In this document: positions 7,661 through 16,678 of the stretch, piece after piece
Position numbering within the stretch: position 1 is the first letter of the stretch
How the letters are laid out: every line of letters starts with the position of its first letter
Assembly (NCBI RefSeq): GCF_001574435.1
Contig: NZ_LOCN01000019.1
Span: 11,472 to 75,471 of the forward strand
Source of the DNA: Moritella sp. JT01
GTDB taxonomy: Bacteria; Pseudomonadota; Gammaproteobacteria; Enterobacterales; Moritellaceae
Length of the DNA stretch: 64,000 nt
Direction of reading: 5' to 3'
Program-made: the position numbers and the translations under genes
The notes under the pieces: generated by a model
Told to the model about the DNA's origin: nothing
Seen by the model: the letters and a program-made list of their open reading frames with translations, nothing else
The model's database searches: none

Positions 7661-8620
7661 CTAAAGACTAAAAAAGTTAAGACGATATTGATATAAACGT
7701 TCCGCTTTATAAACCTGCCAATCTTCATCATTCATTGTTTGCTTTGACGTTGCACGTTCATTAACAAGTGTTAGCTCAAGTTCATTTAATCCTTGCTGGT
7801 AATCCGTTATTTCTTGCTCTTGCTTATCAACTTGCTGCTCTCGGTTAACAATGGATTGTCGTTCGTTAGCGGTAAGATATTGCGAAGCCAGTTCAGCCTT
7901 AATTCTAGCTGTTTCATCTTCAGGCATAGACGGTGGAATTAACTGCAACGCCTCTTCATACTTGGCAGTATCAGAACTTAACGCAAAGCTATCTAAGTCA
8001 TCACCCCGCTCTGCCAACATAGCGTTGTATTCATTGATAAAATCATCCGAGTGCTGAGTCTGGTTAAATCGACTATCAGGATCCGCTAACGATAAACGGT
8101 AGTCATAATAAGCGTCTTGCTGCTGAAATAACAACGCTGCATAGTTACCCCACACCAGCTCTCTAATCGCTTTAACATTGGCAATTTTGTCCGCCAAACT
8201 TGCATCCTGACTGATTAACGATTCCCCCATCAAACGTTGCTCTTCCTGTTGGTACACAGGAAAGTTAACTAACAACTGATAACGATCATCATCAAGTAGC
8301 AACTGCTGTTTGGCTAATAATTCATCGCAATTATTTTCCCTTCTACATTGCTGCCAAAATGACGTTATCGCCGTCATTAGCGTTTGACCTTGTGCATCTT
8401 GCAATAAGGTATCAGGCTCGGGCATATCTTCATTAACTTGCATCTGTTCTTTAGCTTGATTCGATGCAATGCCTATCGGTTGTATTGTTGAATTAACGGT
8501 TTCAGATAATGCGGGTATGGCACTTTCTTGTTTCTCTGCATTCAATTCATTTTCATTGGTGATGAAGAAATAAACGCTGCCAATAAAGGCAACGCTTATT
8601 AATAGTAATGGTAATCGCAT
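7661..8620 (-). CDS. Lipase-foldase (Lif)-like membrane-anchored chaperone paired with sphingomyelinase
   Basis: The 319-residue protein has an N-terminal membrane anchor (about residues 3-19), a low-complexity linker, and a long helical, Gln/Glu-rich domain, which is the architecture of steric lipase chaperones. A segment around IRELVWGNYAALLFQQQDAY matches the Lif-family pattern of FG..A..LF..E.AY. The N-terminal RxxFDY-type motif seen in true lipase foldases is not evident (the matching place reads TAITSFWQQC). The start codon overlaps the sphingomyelinase stop by one base (TAATG), so translation is probably coupled. By analogy with LipA-LifO it should help fold the sphingomyelinase in the periplasm before type II secretion; that client is inferred. 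Confidence 0.75.
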   Translation of the reverse strand: MRLPLLLISVAFIGSVYFFITNENELNAEKQESAIPALSETVNSTIQPIGIASNQAKEQMQVNEDMPEPDTLLQDAQGQTLMTAITSFWQQCRRENNCDELLAKQQLLLDDDRYQLLVNFPVYQQEEQRLMGESLISQDASLADKIANVKAIRELVWGNYAALLFQQQDAYYDYRLSLADPDSRFNQTQHSDDFINEYNAMLAERGDDLDSFALSSDTAKYEEALQLIPPSMPEDETARIKAELASQYLTANERQSIVNREQQVDKQEQEITDYQQGLNELELTLVNERATSKQTMNDEDWQVYKAERLYQYRLNFFSL

Positions 8621-9957
8621 TAACGAATCACGGCTTTAACAGGAAAATGATCGGATAAATTCCAATGTTTCCATAAACTAGCAACCGTTGTACGCGGTAT
8701 TTTCACTGTGTTTATGTTCTCGTTTCGCTTAGCAAACTCATTACTGACAACAACATAATCAAGATATTCGATATTTTCACCACCCGATAGTGCGCTTCCT
8801 GCATAATCATTAATACGCGGGTCGAACGTTGACTCTGTATAACCCGCATATTGCGGTTCATCAGCGCTAAGGTTCGCAAACATCTGTTTATAGTCAGTTG
8901 GGAATTTAAGCTTATTCACATTAAAATCACCACCATAGACAACAGTATCGGTGGCTGGGATATTCTGCGCTTGTGCAAAATCGCGCATCTGACGGAATTG
9001 ACGTTGACGGTATTCACGTGCGGTATCAGTATCAAACGACGCGGTATGCGTTGCTAATACATGGTACGCCTTACCATTTTTGATCACTTCAGCATAATTT
9101 ACGCCTTTGTCGGCAAAGCAGTCTGTACCAGAGCAATCGGGATAGACGTATTGCCCTTCATTAACAATTGGATAGCGGCTCACAATAGTCACACCGCCAT
9201 CGTAAACATTAATCCGAGGAGAACCTAACATCTTCGTTTGATACGGGTATTCTTTAGCAAGATCACGCAAAAATGCATCACGACCAGAAGCAAATACTTC
9301 CTGTAGCATGAGTACATCATAGCCTTTTAAATGCTTCGGTATTTCCTGAAAACGGTCACCGATGTGCTTTGCAATCACAGGCAGAGCCCAGACGTTATAT
9401 GACATGACTTTGAGTGTATCTGCGTCTGCTACAGGCTGTTCATCAATTTTTTGCGGTGTGATACTGTAATAAATATCATCATAACGGCCAGTCGCACTCG
9501 CTTTAAACGCGATTTCAGTACTCTTGCTGTTACTGTTATATTCCGACTGGTAACGGTAAGTATCACGATCATCCGCCCAATTTAGCGCAACATCATTGGC
9601 ACTTGCACCATGATCAAGTGTTGATTTATACCAATATCCTTTCACTTGTTGTAGCAACGACAGCGACTCGCCATTTTCATTAGTCACAAGTGTTTCGAAC
9701 TGATAAGTATCACCAGACTTAACCCCTTCCCAGCGATTAAAACTTAATACCATTTTAGTTTCCCATGGTTTAAGTGTCTGTACATGTTGTTTCCATTCCG
9801 CGCCTTCTTCAAGTAAATCTGAACCGGTGTGGTTAACTTGAATAGACATAGTTTGGTTAGAGTTATTAGTAAGATAGATATCACTGTCGGCAAGTGCAGA
9901 CGCACTCATAACACAAGTGAGGCAAGTTGTTGTTATTACATTTTTTAGTATATTCAC
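8620..9957 (-). CDS. Secreted sphingomyelinase C / DNase I-fold phospholipase
   Basis: A signal peptide (about 24 residues ending ASALA) is followed by a roughly 160-residue N-terminal beta-rich domain and then an endonuclease/exonuclease/phosphatase domain. Visible motifs are MSYNVWALP (metal Asn), LQEVF (metal Glu), THTASFDT, GGDFNVN (catalytic Asp/Asn) and SDHFPV (catalytic His near the C-terminus). This combination fits bacterial neutral sphingomyelinases, which cleave sphingomyelin to ceramide and phosphocholine and often lyse host cells. The enzyme needs a divalent metal. It is the first gene of a same-strand group with the foldase-like protein and the phosphodiesterase. Confidence 0.9.
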   Translation of the reverse strand: MNILKNVITTTCLTCVMSASALADSDIYLTNNSNQTMSIQVNHTGSDLLEEGAEWKQHVQTLKPWETKMVLSFNRWEGVKSGDTYQFETLVTNENGESLSLLQQVKGYWYKSTLDHGASANDVALNWADDRDTYRYQSEYNSNSKSTEIAFKASATGRYDDIYYSITPQKIDEQPVADADTLKVMSYNVWALPVIAKHIGDRFQEIPKHLKGYDVLMLQEVFASGRDAFLRDLAKEYPYQTKMLGSPRINVYDGGVTIVSRYPIVNEGQYVYPDCSGTDCFADKGVNYAEVIKNGKAYHVLATHTASFDTDTAREYRQRQFRQMRDFAQAQNIPATDTVVYGGDFNVNKLKFPTDYKQMFANLSADEPQYAGYTESTFDPRINDYAGSALSGGENIEYLDYVVVSNEFAKRNENINTVKIPRTTVASLWKHWNLSDHFPVKAVIR

Positions 9958-10321
9958 ATCAAATCCTTTGATTGTTATTATAGCGAATATGAGGTTAAGT
10001 TAAGAATATGACATTTAAAATACAATAATATTAAATATTTAGTTCGGATCACAATTAAGCATAAACATAGATAAAAAGCGTGATCGCTGATAATAAACAC
10101 CAAAGTAACAACAAAAATAATCCGCTTTATCACTTCACCTTAAACCGGCCACGGATCACACTTATATCGCTTTCTATATAAGTTTCGATTAAGAAATAAC
10201 GAGGACTGTAAGACTATTTATACGAAATGGAAAATGTATTTACGATAATGACATTTTTTCACTTAAACAGTTTATAATGCTGTTAAATTTGACCTTTAAT
10301 CAATAAATTATACGGAGAATC
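9958..10321. other. Divergent promoter region between sphingomyelinase and DUF368 genes
   Basis: A 364-bp AT-rich spacer must contain promoters for both divergent genes. I see no convincing operator palindrome, no Fur box and no coding remnant. The only clear signal is the ribosome-binding site ACGGAGAATC just before the DUF368 start. Confidence 0.5.
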
Positions 10322-11239
10322 ATGAGTAAAGTTTCTATCTTTATAAAAGGCATGGCGATGGGCGCAGCAGACGTTGTCCCTGGCGTGTCAGGCGGTACAA
10401 TTGCCTTCATTACCGGCATTTACGATACTCTGTTAGGCAGTATTAGTCGCATTACTCCAAGCCTAATCGGTATGATCAGAAAGGATGGTCTAAAAGCGGC
10501 TTTTGATTACATCAATGGTACATTCTTGATCATGTTACTGGCAGGTATCCTAACGAGTATCTTTACGTTAGCGCGTGTTATAACTTGGATGCTCAACACG
10601 CACCCTATTCCACTGTGGTCTTTCTTCTTCGGTTTAATCATCATCTCAGTAAACCACATGTTTAAGCAGGTCGAATTCTGGAAAGTCAGCCGCTTTGTAG
10701 CTCTCATCACTGGTATTGGTTTTGCTTATAGCATTACCGTGCTGCAACCGCTTAATCTTGAGCCAACGTCGATCAATATCTTACTTGCAGGATCTATTGC
10801 GATCTGTGCAATGATCTTACCGGGTATTTCAGGTAGTTTTATCCTGTTGATGTTAGGTATGTATGCACCAATTCTTGCTGCTGCCAAGTCTATCGACATT
10901 GTTACGCTAGGTACGTTTGCCGCAGGTTGTGCCATTGGTATCCTGACTTTTTCGCACGTGCTGACGTGGGTACTAAAACACTACCGCGATATCGCATTAA
11001 CGTTTTTAACCGGACTCATGATTGGTACACTTGGTAAAGTATGGCCATGGAAAGAAACGTTAACGTGGCGAACTAATTCGAGTGGCCTTGAAGTGCCATT
11101 ATTAGAACGTAATCTTTCACCATTTAGCTTCGAGCAAGTGACAGGCCAGCCAGCATTATTAGCGTATGCTATCGTGGCGATGCTTGCAGCTATTATACTT
11201 ATCTTGGCGTTAGAAAAGACCGCAGAAAAAGCATCTTAG
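10322..11239 (+). CDS. DUF368 (PopT-type) polyprenyl-phosphate transporter
   Basis: This 305-residue polytopic membrane protein has about nine hydrophobic segments. The N-terminal motif KGMAMGAADVVPGVSGGT and a second copy, MILPGISGSFILLMLGMY, are the paired signatures of DUF368. Members have been shown to recycle undecaprenyl phosphate across the inner membrane for cell-wall and envelope-polymer synthesis, working alongside DedA-family proteins, and matter under alkaline or sodium conditions in marine bacteria. The ribosome-binding site GGAGA lies seven bases before ATG. No operon partner is visible. Confidence 0.9.
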   Translation: MSKVSIFIKGMAMGAADVVPGVSGGTIAFITGIYDTLLGSISRITPSLIGMIRKDGLKAAFDYINGTFLIMLLAGILTSIFTLARVITWMLNTHPIPLWSFFFGLIIISVNHMFKQVEFWKVSRFVALITGIGFAYSITVLQPLNLEPTSINILLAGSIAICAMILPGISGSFILLMLGMYAPILAAAKSIDIVTLGTFAAGCAIGILTFSHVLTWVLKHYRDIALTFLTGLMIGTLGKVWPWKETLTWRTNSSGLEVPLLERNLSPFSFEQVTGQPALLAYAIVAMLAAIILILALEKTAEKAS

Positions 11240-11627
11240 AAATATAAGTTCAATATCGAGTGAAAAATGAATGCGGCAGTTCATGTTGTCGCATTCACAA
11301 CAGTTATCCCTGATCCTGCCGTAGCTCACAATATATTAATGACTGCTTTGATATTTGTTCTTTGCTTAAAAGCTATCATGATAAAAATAAGATATGTAGG
11401 ATACTCGATGATTAAATATTGTGATAAAACAAGAACTAAATACATAACAGGGTTGAAATATAATAGTTTTAAGTGTAATTTCCCTATGAAATAATTGATA
11501 TCTTCGTAATCGAAAGCTCGTAAAATAGAGTTTATCTCAAATAAGTACTTCTCGTACGCTCTCTCGCGAAATATAGCTAAGAATCATAACAATAATAAAA
11601 ACAACTCACAGATTACTTGGAGATAAA
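11240..11627. other. Intergenic region before the metalloprotease
   Basis: This 388-bp AT-rich stretch contains a 7-bp inverted repeat (GAATGCG/CGCATTC near 11269-11296) that may end DUF368 transcription but lacks a T tract. A 75-codon open frame (11267-11494) has no ribosome-binding site and no family resemblance, and I do not call it a gene. The ribosome-binding site TTGGAG precedes the protease start. Confidence 0.4.
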
Positions 11628-14600
11628 ATGGATTTATCCAAAAAAAAAACGGTTATAGCAACAGCGCTCTCGTTAATATTATCAGTACCTTCCTATGCTG
11701 AACTTGCAACCAATACGACACATAATGACTTTCGTAGTTCTGTCAAATTAGACGTTAATCCAATACAGCAAACAAATAAATCAGCCTATACAAATGGTTT
11801 ACCAATACATCAGCAGGATATAGCGTTCCAATATCTCAAGGATAATAAAAAGCGATACCAGATTGAATCAATCATTAATAGCTTGAAATTAACCTCAACC
11901 AAATCAAGCCTAATATCTAAGCATTTTTACTTTAAACAGTTTGTAAAAGGCATCCCAGTTGAAAATAGCACAATAATTGTATCCGTTAATAACAATAATA
12001 AAATTACTCGTGTCTACAATAATACTTATCCAGTCTTTAAAAACAGCAGTATTCATAGTAAGAAGAATATAAGTGCTGATATGGCAATAAAAACGGCGTG
12101 GGAGTTTCTACAAGCATCTGGAATTTTACATATCAAGCCAACATCCCAATTAACATATTTAAATATGGGAACAACCTTTCAGCTTTCTTATAAAGTGAAT
12201 ATCTCGATCTCAAATCCACAAGGAGATTGGGAATTTAATATTAACGCAAGAGACAATAGCGTTATAAATGTTACGCGTATTGATCTACCTATTAATAAAA
12301 ATGCCAACTCAAATTCAAATAATGGGAAATGGTCTCCATTTCCAATAAATAAGCAGCATAAAGCATTAGATGACGCGTTAACGGAACTACATCAGAATAA
12401 TAAATCTAACGCTTATAATGCAATATCAACATCTATAAATGCCCAAGCTTTAGTATTCTCCTCTAATCCAGTTATAGATTTAAAAGATGATACGATTAGA
12501 GATTATTCTTCGGAAAATAGATTCTCGTCCGTTTATGTAACAAGGCAGCTTAACGAAATAAGCTTAATTGATGGGCGCTATCACCTAAGTGGACCATGGG
12601 TTAAAATCGTAGACAGGGATGCTCCAAACACAGAACCAAGTACAACAGAAAATGGAAGCTGGACAGCCAAACGAGGTGATAATGCTTTTAATGATGCGAT
12701 GACCTACTATCACATAGATCAAAGCCAACGTTATATTCAAAGCTTAGGATATTCAGGAGAAAAAGGTATACAGTTCAATGCGATTGCTGTTGATACAGAC
12801 GGTGCCAAAGGAGCAGACAATTCTTACTTCTCTCCAAGAACAAATCATTTATCATTTGGCCATGGTGGCGTTGATGATAATGAAGATAGTGATGTTATTC
12901 TTCATGAATATGGACATGCCATTAATAATTCTATAAATGATCAATGGTCTGGCGGTGATACTGGTGCAATGGGTGAGGGATTTGGTGATTACTGGGCGAC
13001 CTCTTACCGTTATTCAACGACTAACGGGCGTACTTTTCAACCTGGAAAAGTGTTCTCATGGGATGGGATATCATGGGGCGGACGTCGATCAGACAGAACC
13101 ACATTTCGTTACGACCCAACAAAAACTTATCCAGCCCATACCAGAGTAAATGGACAAAACGGTGATGAACTATGGTCTACACCGCTTACACAAGCTCACT
13201 TAGAACTATTAGATCTCGGGATCCCCAGAGCCGAAATTGATACTATTATATTAGAATCACAATTTGGATTGGGCCAGGGTTTAACGATGCCAGATCTAGC
13301 GAACTCAATCGTAAGCACAGCTCAAAAACTCTTCCCTTCTAAGCCGCACGCGAGGGTTTTCTTTAAACACTTCAGCCAAGTAAATATACTTGAAGCCATG
13401 AAGGCTAAACCCGTTATAATCCTCAGTGCAGGTAACGATGTAACTGCCGAACCAGGTGAAACAGTTAATATAAAAATTCCATTGAATAATAAGTCACCTG
13501 CTACACTATCTGGTATAATTGGCTCATTATCTAGTTCATCAAATATAGATATTAATCAACCTTCAAGCCGTTACCCTGACTTAATCGCTAACTCTATAGA
13601 TAATAACCTAAAAAATTATCAATTTACAATTCCACATAACCATATTTGCGGTGCAGAAATACCACTTACACTGTCTGCCCAATATCAATATAACAATAGT
13701 CCAAGGACCCATAATTTTAGTTTCTTGATTCCTACAGGAAAACCTGGAAAGCTTGTTTCCCAACAATCAACCCCCAATAAAGCCATACCAGATAATGATA
13801 ATTCAGGTATCAATGATCAACTAACGTTAACAAATAGTGCACCAAATAGTGCCATCTCAGTAGAGGTTAACATATCTCATCCTTATTCAGGGGATATAAC
13901 ACTACTCTTAACTTCTCCTCATGGTACCCAAGTTAAGTTGAAAGCCAGTGACTATCGTGATACCAGTGATAATATACAAGGTAATTACCCGTTAACACTA
14001 ACACCATTTGAAAGTCTCTCTGTATTTCAAGGGGAAAACACAAACGGTACTTGGACATTAAATACTATTGATGATTTAGCAATAAGCACAGGTAAATTAA
14101 TCAGTTGGAAGATCATTTCAAGCGCTTTTGACTGTAAGACGCCACCAAACCAACCACCTGTGATAAATATTCCGAATCTCAACATTTCTACCCGAGAAAG
14201 TGAAAATGTTGTATTAGATGCAAGTAATAGCACTGACCCTGAACATGGTGTACTAACATTCAATTGGACACAAATTTCAGGTCCCGATGTTGTGCTGATA
14301 AATGCAGACAAAGCCAAAACCAATTTTATTGCTCCTGACGTGTCGACTTCTACTGAACTCATATTTGAGATAAAGGTATCAGATCCACAAAATTCAACAT
14401 CAACTGAGCGTATGACAGTCAACGTCATGCCTAAGCTTATTGAAGTAAATCAACCACCTGTGGTAAATATCCCTAATCTAAACATTTCAACCCACGAAAG
14501 AGAAAATGTTGTATTAGATGCAAGTAATAGCACTGACCCTGAACATGGTGCACTAACGTTTAAGTGGAAAAAGATTTCAGGTCCCGATGTTGTGCTGATA

Positions 14601-15149
14601 AATGCAGACAAAGCCAAAACCAATTTTATTGCTCCTGACGTGTCGACTTCTACTGAACTCATATTTGAGATAAAGGTATCAGATCCACAGAATTCAACAT
14701 CAACTAAGCGTATGACAGTCAACGTCATGCCTAAGCTTATTGAAGTAAATCAACCACCTGTGGTAAATATCCCTAATCTAAACATTTCAACCCACGAAAG
14801 AGAAAATGTTGTATTAGATGCAAGTAATAGCACTGACCCTGAACATGGTGCACTAACGTTTAAGTGGAAAAAGATTTCAGGTCCCGATGTTGTGCTGATA
14901 AATGCAGACAAAGCCAAAACCAATTTTATTGCTCCTGACGTGTCGACTTCTACTGAACTCATATTTGAGATAAAGGTATCAGATCCACAAAATTCAACAT
15001 CAACTAAGCGTATGACAGTCAACGTTAATAGTATCAATACGATACCACCACACCCAGGAAAGCAAGAAGAACACACGAGTGGAGGCAGCTTTGGGATATT
15101 TAGTATACTAACTCTCGGCTTACTTACATTATTTAGACGTAACAAATAA
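11628..15149 (+). CDS. Secreted M36/M4-type zinc metalloprotease with P-domain, three Ig-like repeats and GlyGly-CTERM anchor
   Basis: The 1173-residue precursor has, in order: a signal peptide ending near SYA; a fungalysin/thermolysin-type propeptide (about residues 60-230); a zincin catalytic domain with HEYGH at residues 426-430 and the third zinc ligand Glu450 in GEGFGDYWA, a spacing closer to M36 fungalysins than to M4; a proprotein-convertase P-domain (about residues 705-830); three Ig/PKD-like repeats of about 100 residues that start at NQPPV and contain LDASNSTDPEHG; and a C-terminal GGSFGIF, hydrophobic helix, RRNK tail. That tail is a GlyGly-CTERM sorting signal, known to be cut by rhombosortase in bacteria with type II secretion. 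The product is therefore probably exported and held at the cell surface. A ribosome-binding site, TTGGAG, precedes the start. Confidence 0.92.
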   Translation: MDLSKKKTVIATALSLILSVPSYAELATNTTHNDFRSSVKLDVNPIQQTNKSAYTNGLPIHQQDIAFQYLKDNKKRYQIESIINSLKLTSTKSSLISKHFYFKQFVKGIPVENSTIIVSVNNNNKITRVYNNTYPVFKNSSIHSKKNISADMAIKTAWEFLQASGILHIKPTSQLTYLNMGTTFQLSYKVNISISNPQGDWEFNINARDNSVINVTRIDLPINKNANSNSNNGKWSPFPINKQHKALDDALTELHQNNKSNAYNAISTSINAQALVFSSNPVIDLKDDTIRDYSSENRFSSVYVTRQLNEISLIDGRYHLSGPWVKIVDRDAPNTEPSTTENGSWTAKRGDNAFNDAMTYYHIDQSQRYIQSLGYSGEKGIQFNAIAVDTDGAKGADNSYFSPRTNHLSFGHGGVDDNEDSDVILHEYGHAINNSINDQWSGGDTGAMGEGFGDYWATSYRYSTTNGRTFQPGKVFSWDGISWGGRRSDRTTFRYDPTKTYPAHTRVNGQNGDELWSTPLTQAHLELLDLGIPRAEIDTIILESQFGLGQGLTMPDLANSIVSTAQKLFPSKPHARVFFKHFSQVNILEAMKAKPVIILSAGNDVTAEPGETVNIKIPLNNKSPATLSGIIGSLSSSSNIDINQPSSRYPDLIANSIDNNLKNYQFTIPHNHICGAEIPLTLSAQYQYNNSPRTHNFSFLIPTGKPGKLVSQQSTPNKAIPDNDNSGINDQLTLTNSAPNSAISVEVNISHPYSGDITLLLTSPHGTQVKLKASDYRDTSDNIQGNYPLTLTPFESLSVFQGENTNGTWTLNTIDDLAISTGKLISWKIISSAFDCKTPPNQPPVINIPNLNISTRESENVVLDASNSTDPEHGVLTFNWTQISGPDVVLINADKAKTNFIAPDVSTSTELIFEIKVSDPQNSTSTERMTVNVMPKLIEVNQPPVVNIPNLNISTHERENVVLDASNSTDPEHGALTFKWKKISGPDVVLINADKAKTNFIAPDVSTSTELIFEIKVSDPQNSTSTKRMTVNVMPKLIEVNQPPVVNIPNLNISTHERENVVLDASNSTDPEHGALTFKWKKISGPDVVLINADKAKTNFIAPDVSTSTELIFEIKVSDPQNSTSTKRMTVNVNSINTIPPHPGKQEEHTSGGSFGIFSILTLGLLTLFRRNK
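14147..15026 (+). repeat. Three tandem 300-bp coding repeats inside the metalloprotease gene
   Basis: Units begin near 14147, 14447 and 14747 at the codons for NQPPV. Units 2 and 3 differ at a single visible base over about 270 bp (G at 14690 versus A at 14990). Unit 1 carries scattered differences, mostly in its first half, and its second half is also nearly identical. The exact 300-bp period keeps the frame, so unequal crossover would add or remove whole domains. Confidence 0.95.
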
Positions 15150-15209
15150 CGGCAAAAAAGCCAAGGTACTGTCTCTTTGCAGTGCCTTGATTAAGATAGA
15201 ACAAGGTGA

Positions 15210-15593
15210 ATGATGAAAAAAAAATATTGGAAACTAACCCCTCTTTTATGTTTTTCAATCCTAATAACAGCGTGTCAATCAACACATTCCGTTGTTAATG
15301 CGTCGACTAAAACAGTGACCATATACAACCTAAAAGGAAAGGAAATAAAAGAGCTCGTTGATCCTTCGATTATACAAAAATTAGAAATGAATTTATCTAA
15401 AAAAGGTCGTATCTTTACAAAGCGTAGACCTACATTTGAAGCAAAAATAATTATTAAAGACTCAAATACAACAATTAATGAATGGTTTTATTCAAGTAAA
15501 GGCTTTGCCACATCAACAAACAAAAAAAATACTGATATATATAGGGTATTCCTACCGAGTATAGATCCTTATTTAAAAACGAATGAAGATTAG
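15210..15593 (+). CDS. Small lipoprotein of unknown function
   Basis: This 127-residue protein begins with a lipoprotein signal (hydrophobic FSILITAC, Cys22 lipidated). The mature part of about 105 residues is basic, beta-strand-like, and matches nothing I recognise. The ribosome-binding site AAGGTG lies just before paired ATG codons at 15210 and 15213. It follows the metalloprotease by 60 bp on the same strand. An imperfect hairpin (CAAGGTACTG/CAGTGCCTTG, about 15162-15189) lies between them without a T tract, so co-transcription is possible. Confidence 0.75.
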   Translation: MMKKKYWKLTPLLCFSILITACQSTHSVVNASTKTVTIYNLKGKEIKELVDPSIIQKLEMNLSKKGRIFTKRRPTFEAKIIIKDSNTTINEWFYSSKGFATSTNKKNTDIYRVFLPSIDPYLKTNED

Positions 15594-15605
15594 TATAAAT
15601 CATGT

Positions 15606-15645
15606 GGTTCCACTTCTACATAATTAGAAGCGGAGCCCTTTATAT
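15606..15645 (+). terminator. Hairpin terminator between convergent genes
   Basis: GGTTCCACTTCT (15606-15617) pairs with AGAAGCGGAGCC (15626-15637) with one mismatch and one wobble, followed by CTTTATAT. It lies between the lipoprotein gene and the convergent DMT transporter gene. Confidence 0.55.
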
Positions 15646-15650
15646 CAATG

Positions 15651-16589
15651 TTACTTTAAGCTACTGGGCTTGATAGTATATTGCGGTTTAAACGATATAA
15701 ATATCCGTTTTAGTGACGGGTAAGCATTGGCAAAAATAACTCCGACAGTGATACAGAGAATCCCAGTTAACTGTAATAGATGAGGCTGGGTGCCCATGGA
15801 CATGCTAATGAGTAAAGTAAACATAGGGATAAGGTTAAACATAGATGTTACTTTCTGTGGTCCAATTGTTTGAGTTGCCTTCATCCATAAAAAGTAAGCG
15901 ACTAAAGTACCTAAAATCCCCATGTAAGACAGTAGTACGAGATCTTTCAGTGTCATGCTTTGGTAAACATCAATAGGGGATTCAAGCCAGCAAGCAGTTA
16001 ATAACATTTGTATTAGTCCTAGCCCCAATGTCCACCTGACAAACTGAGGAACAGGTACATGTGGTACCCACTTTTTCGCCAGAATTGTATATAAACAACC
16101 ACCAGTTAAGGCTAAAACAACGAGAAGATCCCCCTTCCTCAAGTATATCTGGTGCCAGTTTCCATCGGTGATCACCAACAACACACCAAACAGACTAATA
16201 CAGATACCAACGATATGATAAAAGGTGATCCGAGTACGTAATAATAGTGCCGAAAGCAACAGACCAGCGAGTGGCATGTTAGCCATAATAACAGACCCGT
16301 TGACAGCCGAAGTATACCGCATCGCCAAAAACAAGGCACTATTTTGGATGAACACCCCAATAATAGAGAGTAACAGCAAATAGCCTTTATCCTTATTTGA
16401 CAGTACCGATTCAGGGCGTTTCGATAATAAGCGTAGAATAAGAAGGACTAACACCGCTATCGAAAAACGAATTGCTGCCGCTGTGATAGGGGTTAATTCT
16501 GGGCTTAACGCACTAATAGCATTAAAGTTACTCCCCCAGAAAAAAATAGCCAATACCGCGCCCAGCCAGATTTTATAATTATTTCTCAT
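15651..16589 (-). CDS. EamA/DMT-family transporter
   Basis: This 312-residue inner-membrane protein has ten predicted helices in two EamA halves (about residues 8-140 and 150-290). The N-terminal segment FFWGSNFNAISALSPELTP is typical of the family. DMT exporters move amino acids or other metabolites out of the cell, and the substrate is not readable here. It is divergent from a LysR-type regulator 89 bp away, which probably controls it. Confidence 0.88.
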   Translation of the reverse strand: MRNNYKIWLGAVLAIFFWGSNFNAISALSPELTPITAAAIRFSIAVLVLLILRLLSKRPESVLSNKDKGYLLLLSIIGVFIQNSALFLAMRYTSAVNGSVIMANMPLAGLLLSALLLRTRITFYHIVGICISLFGVLLVITDGNWHQIYLRKGDLLVVLALTGGCLYTILAKKWVPHVPVPQFVRWTLGLGLIQMLLTACWLESPIDVYQSMTLKDLVLLSYMGILGTLVAYFLWMKATQTIGPQKVTSMFNLIPMFTLLISMSMGTQPHLLQLTGILCITVGVIFANAYPSLKRIFISFKPQYTIKPSSLK

Positions 16590-16678
16590 TGTGTTACCTA
16601 TCTAATGACTTGTGCGAACAGAATATAGATTGCATAATTGTTTGTTAATAGACAGATTTAAGAGCTTAGTTATCAAAA

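Noticed and set aside
11267-11494. 75-codon plus-strand open frame after the DUF368 gene
   Set aside because: It has no ribosome-binding site, no recognisable family and a composition like the AT-rich spacer around it.
14027-15145. Long minus-strand open frames (three similar ones) opposite the metalloprotease repeats
   Set aside because: They are antisense shadows of the tandem coding repeats, which is why they resemble each other; the plus-strand frame has clear domains.
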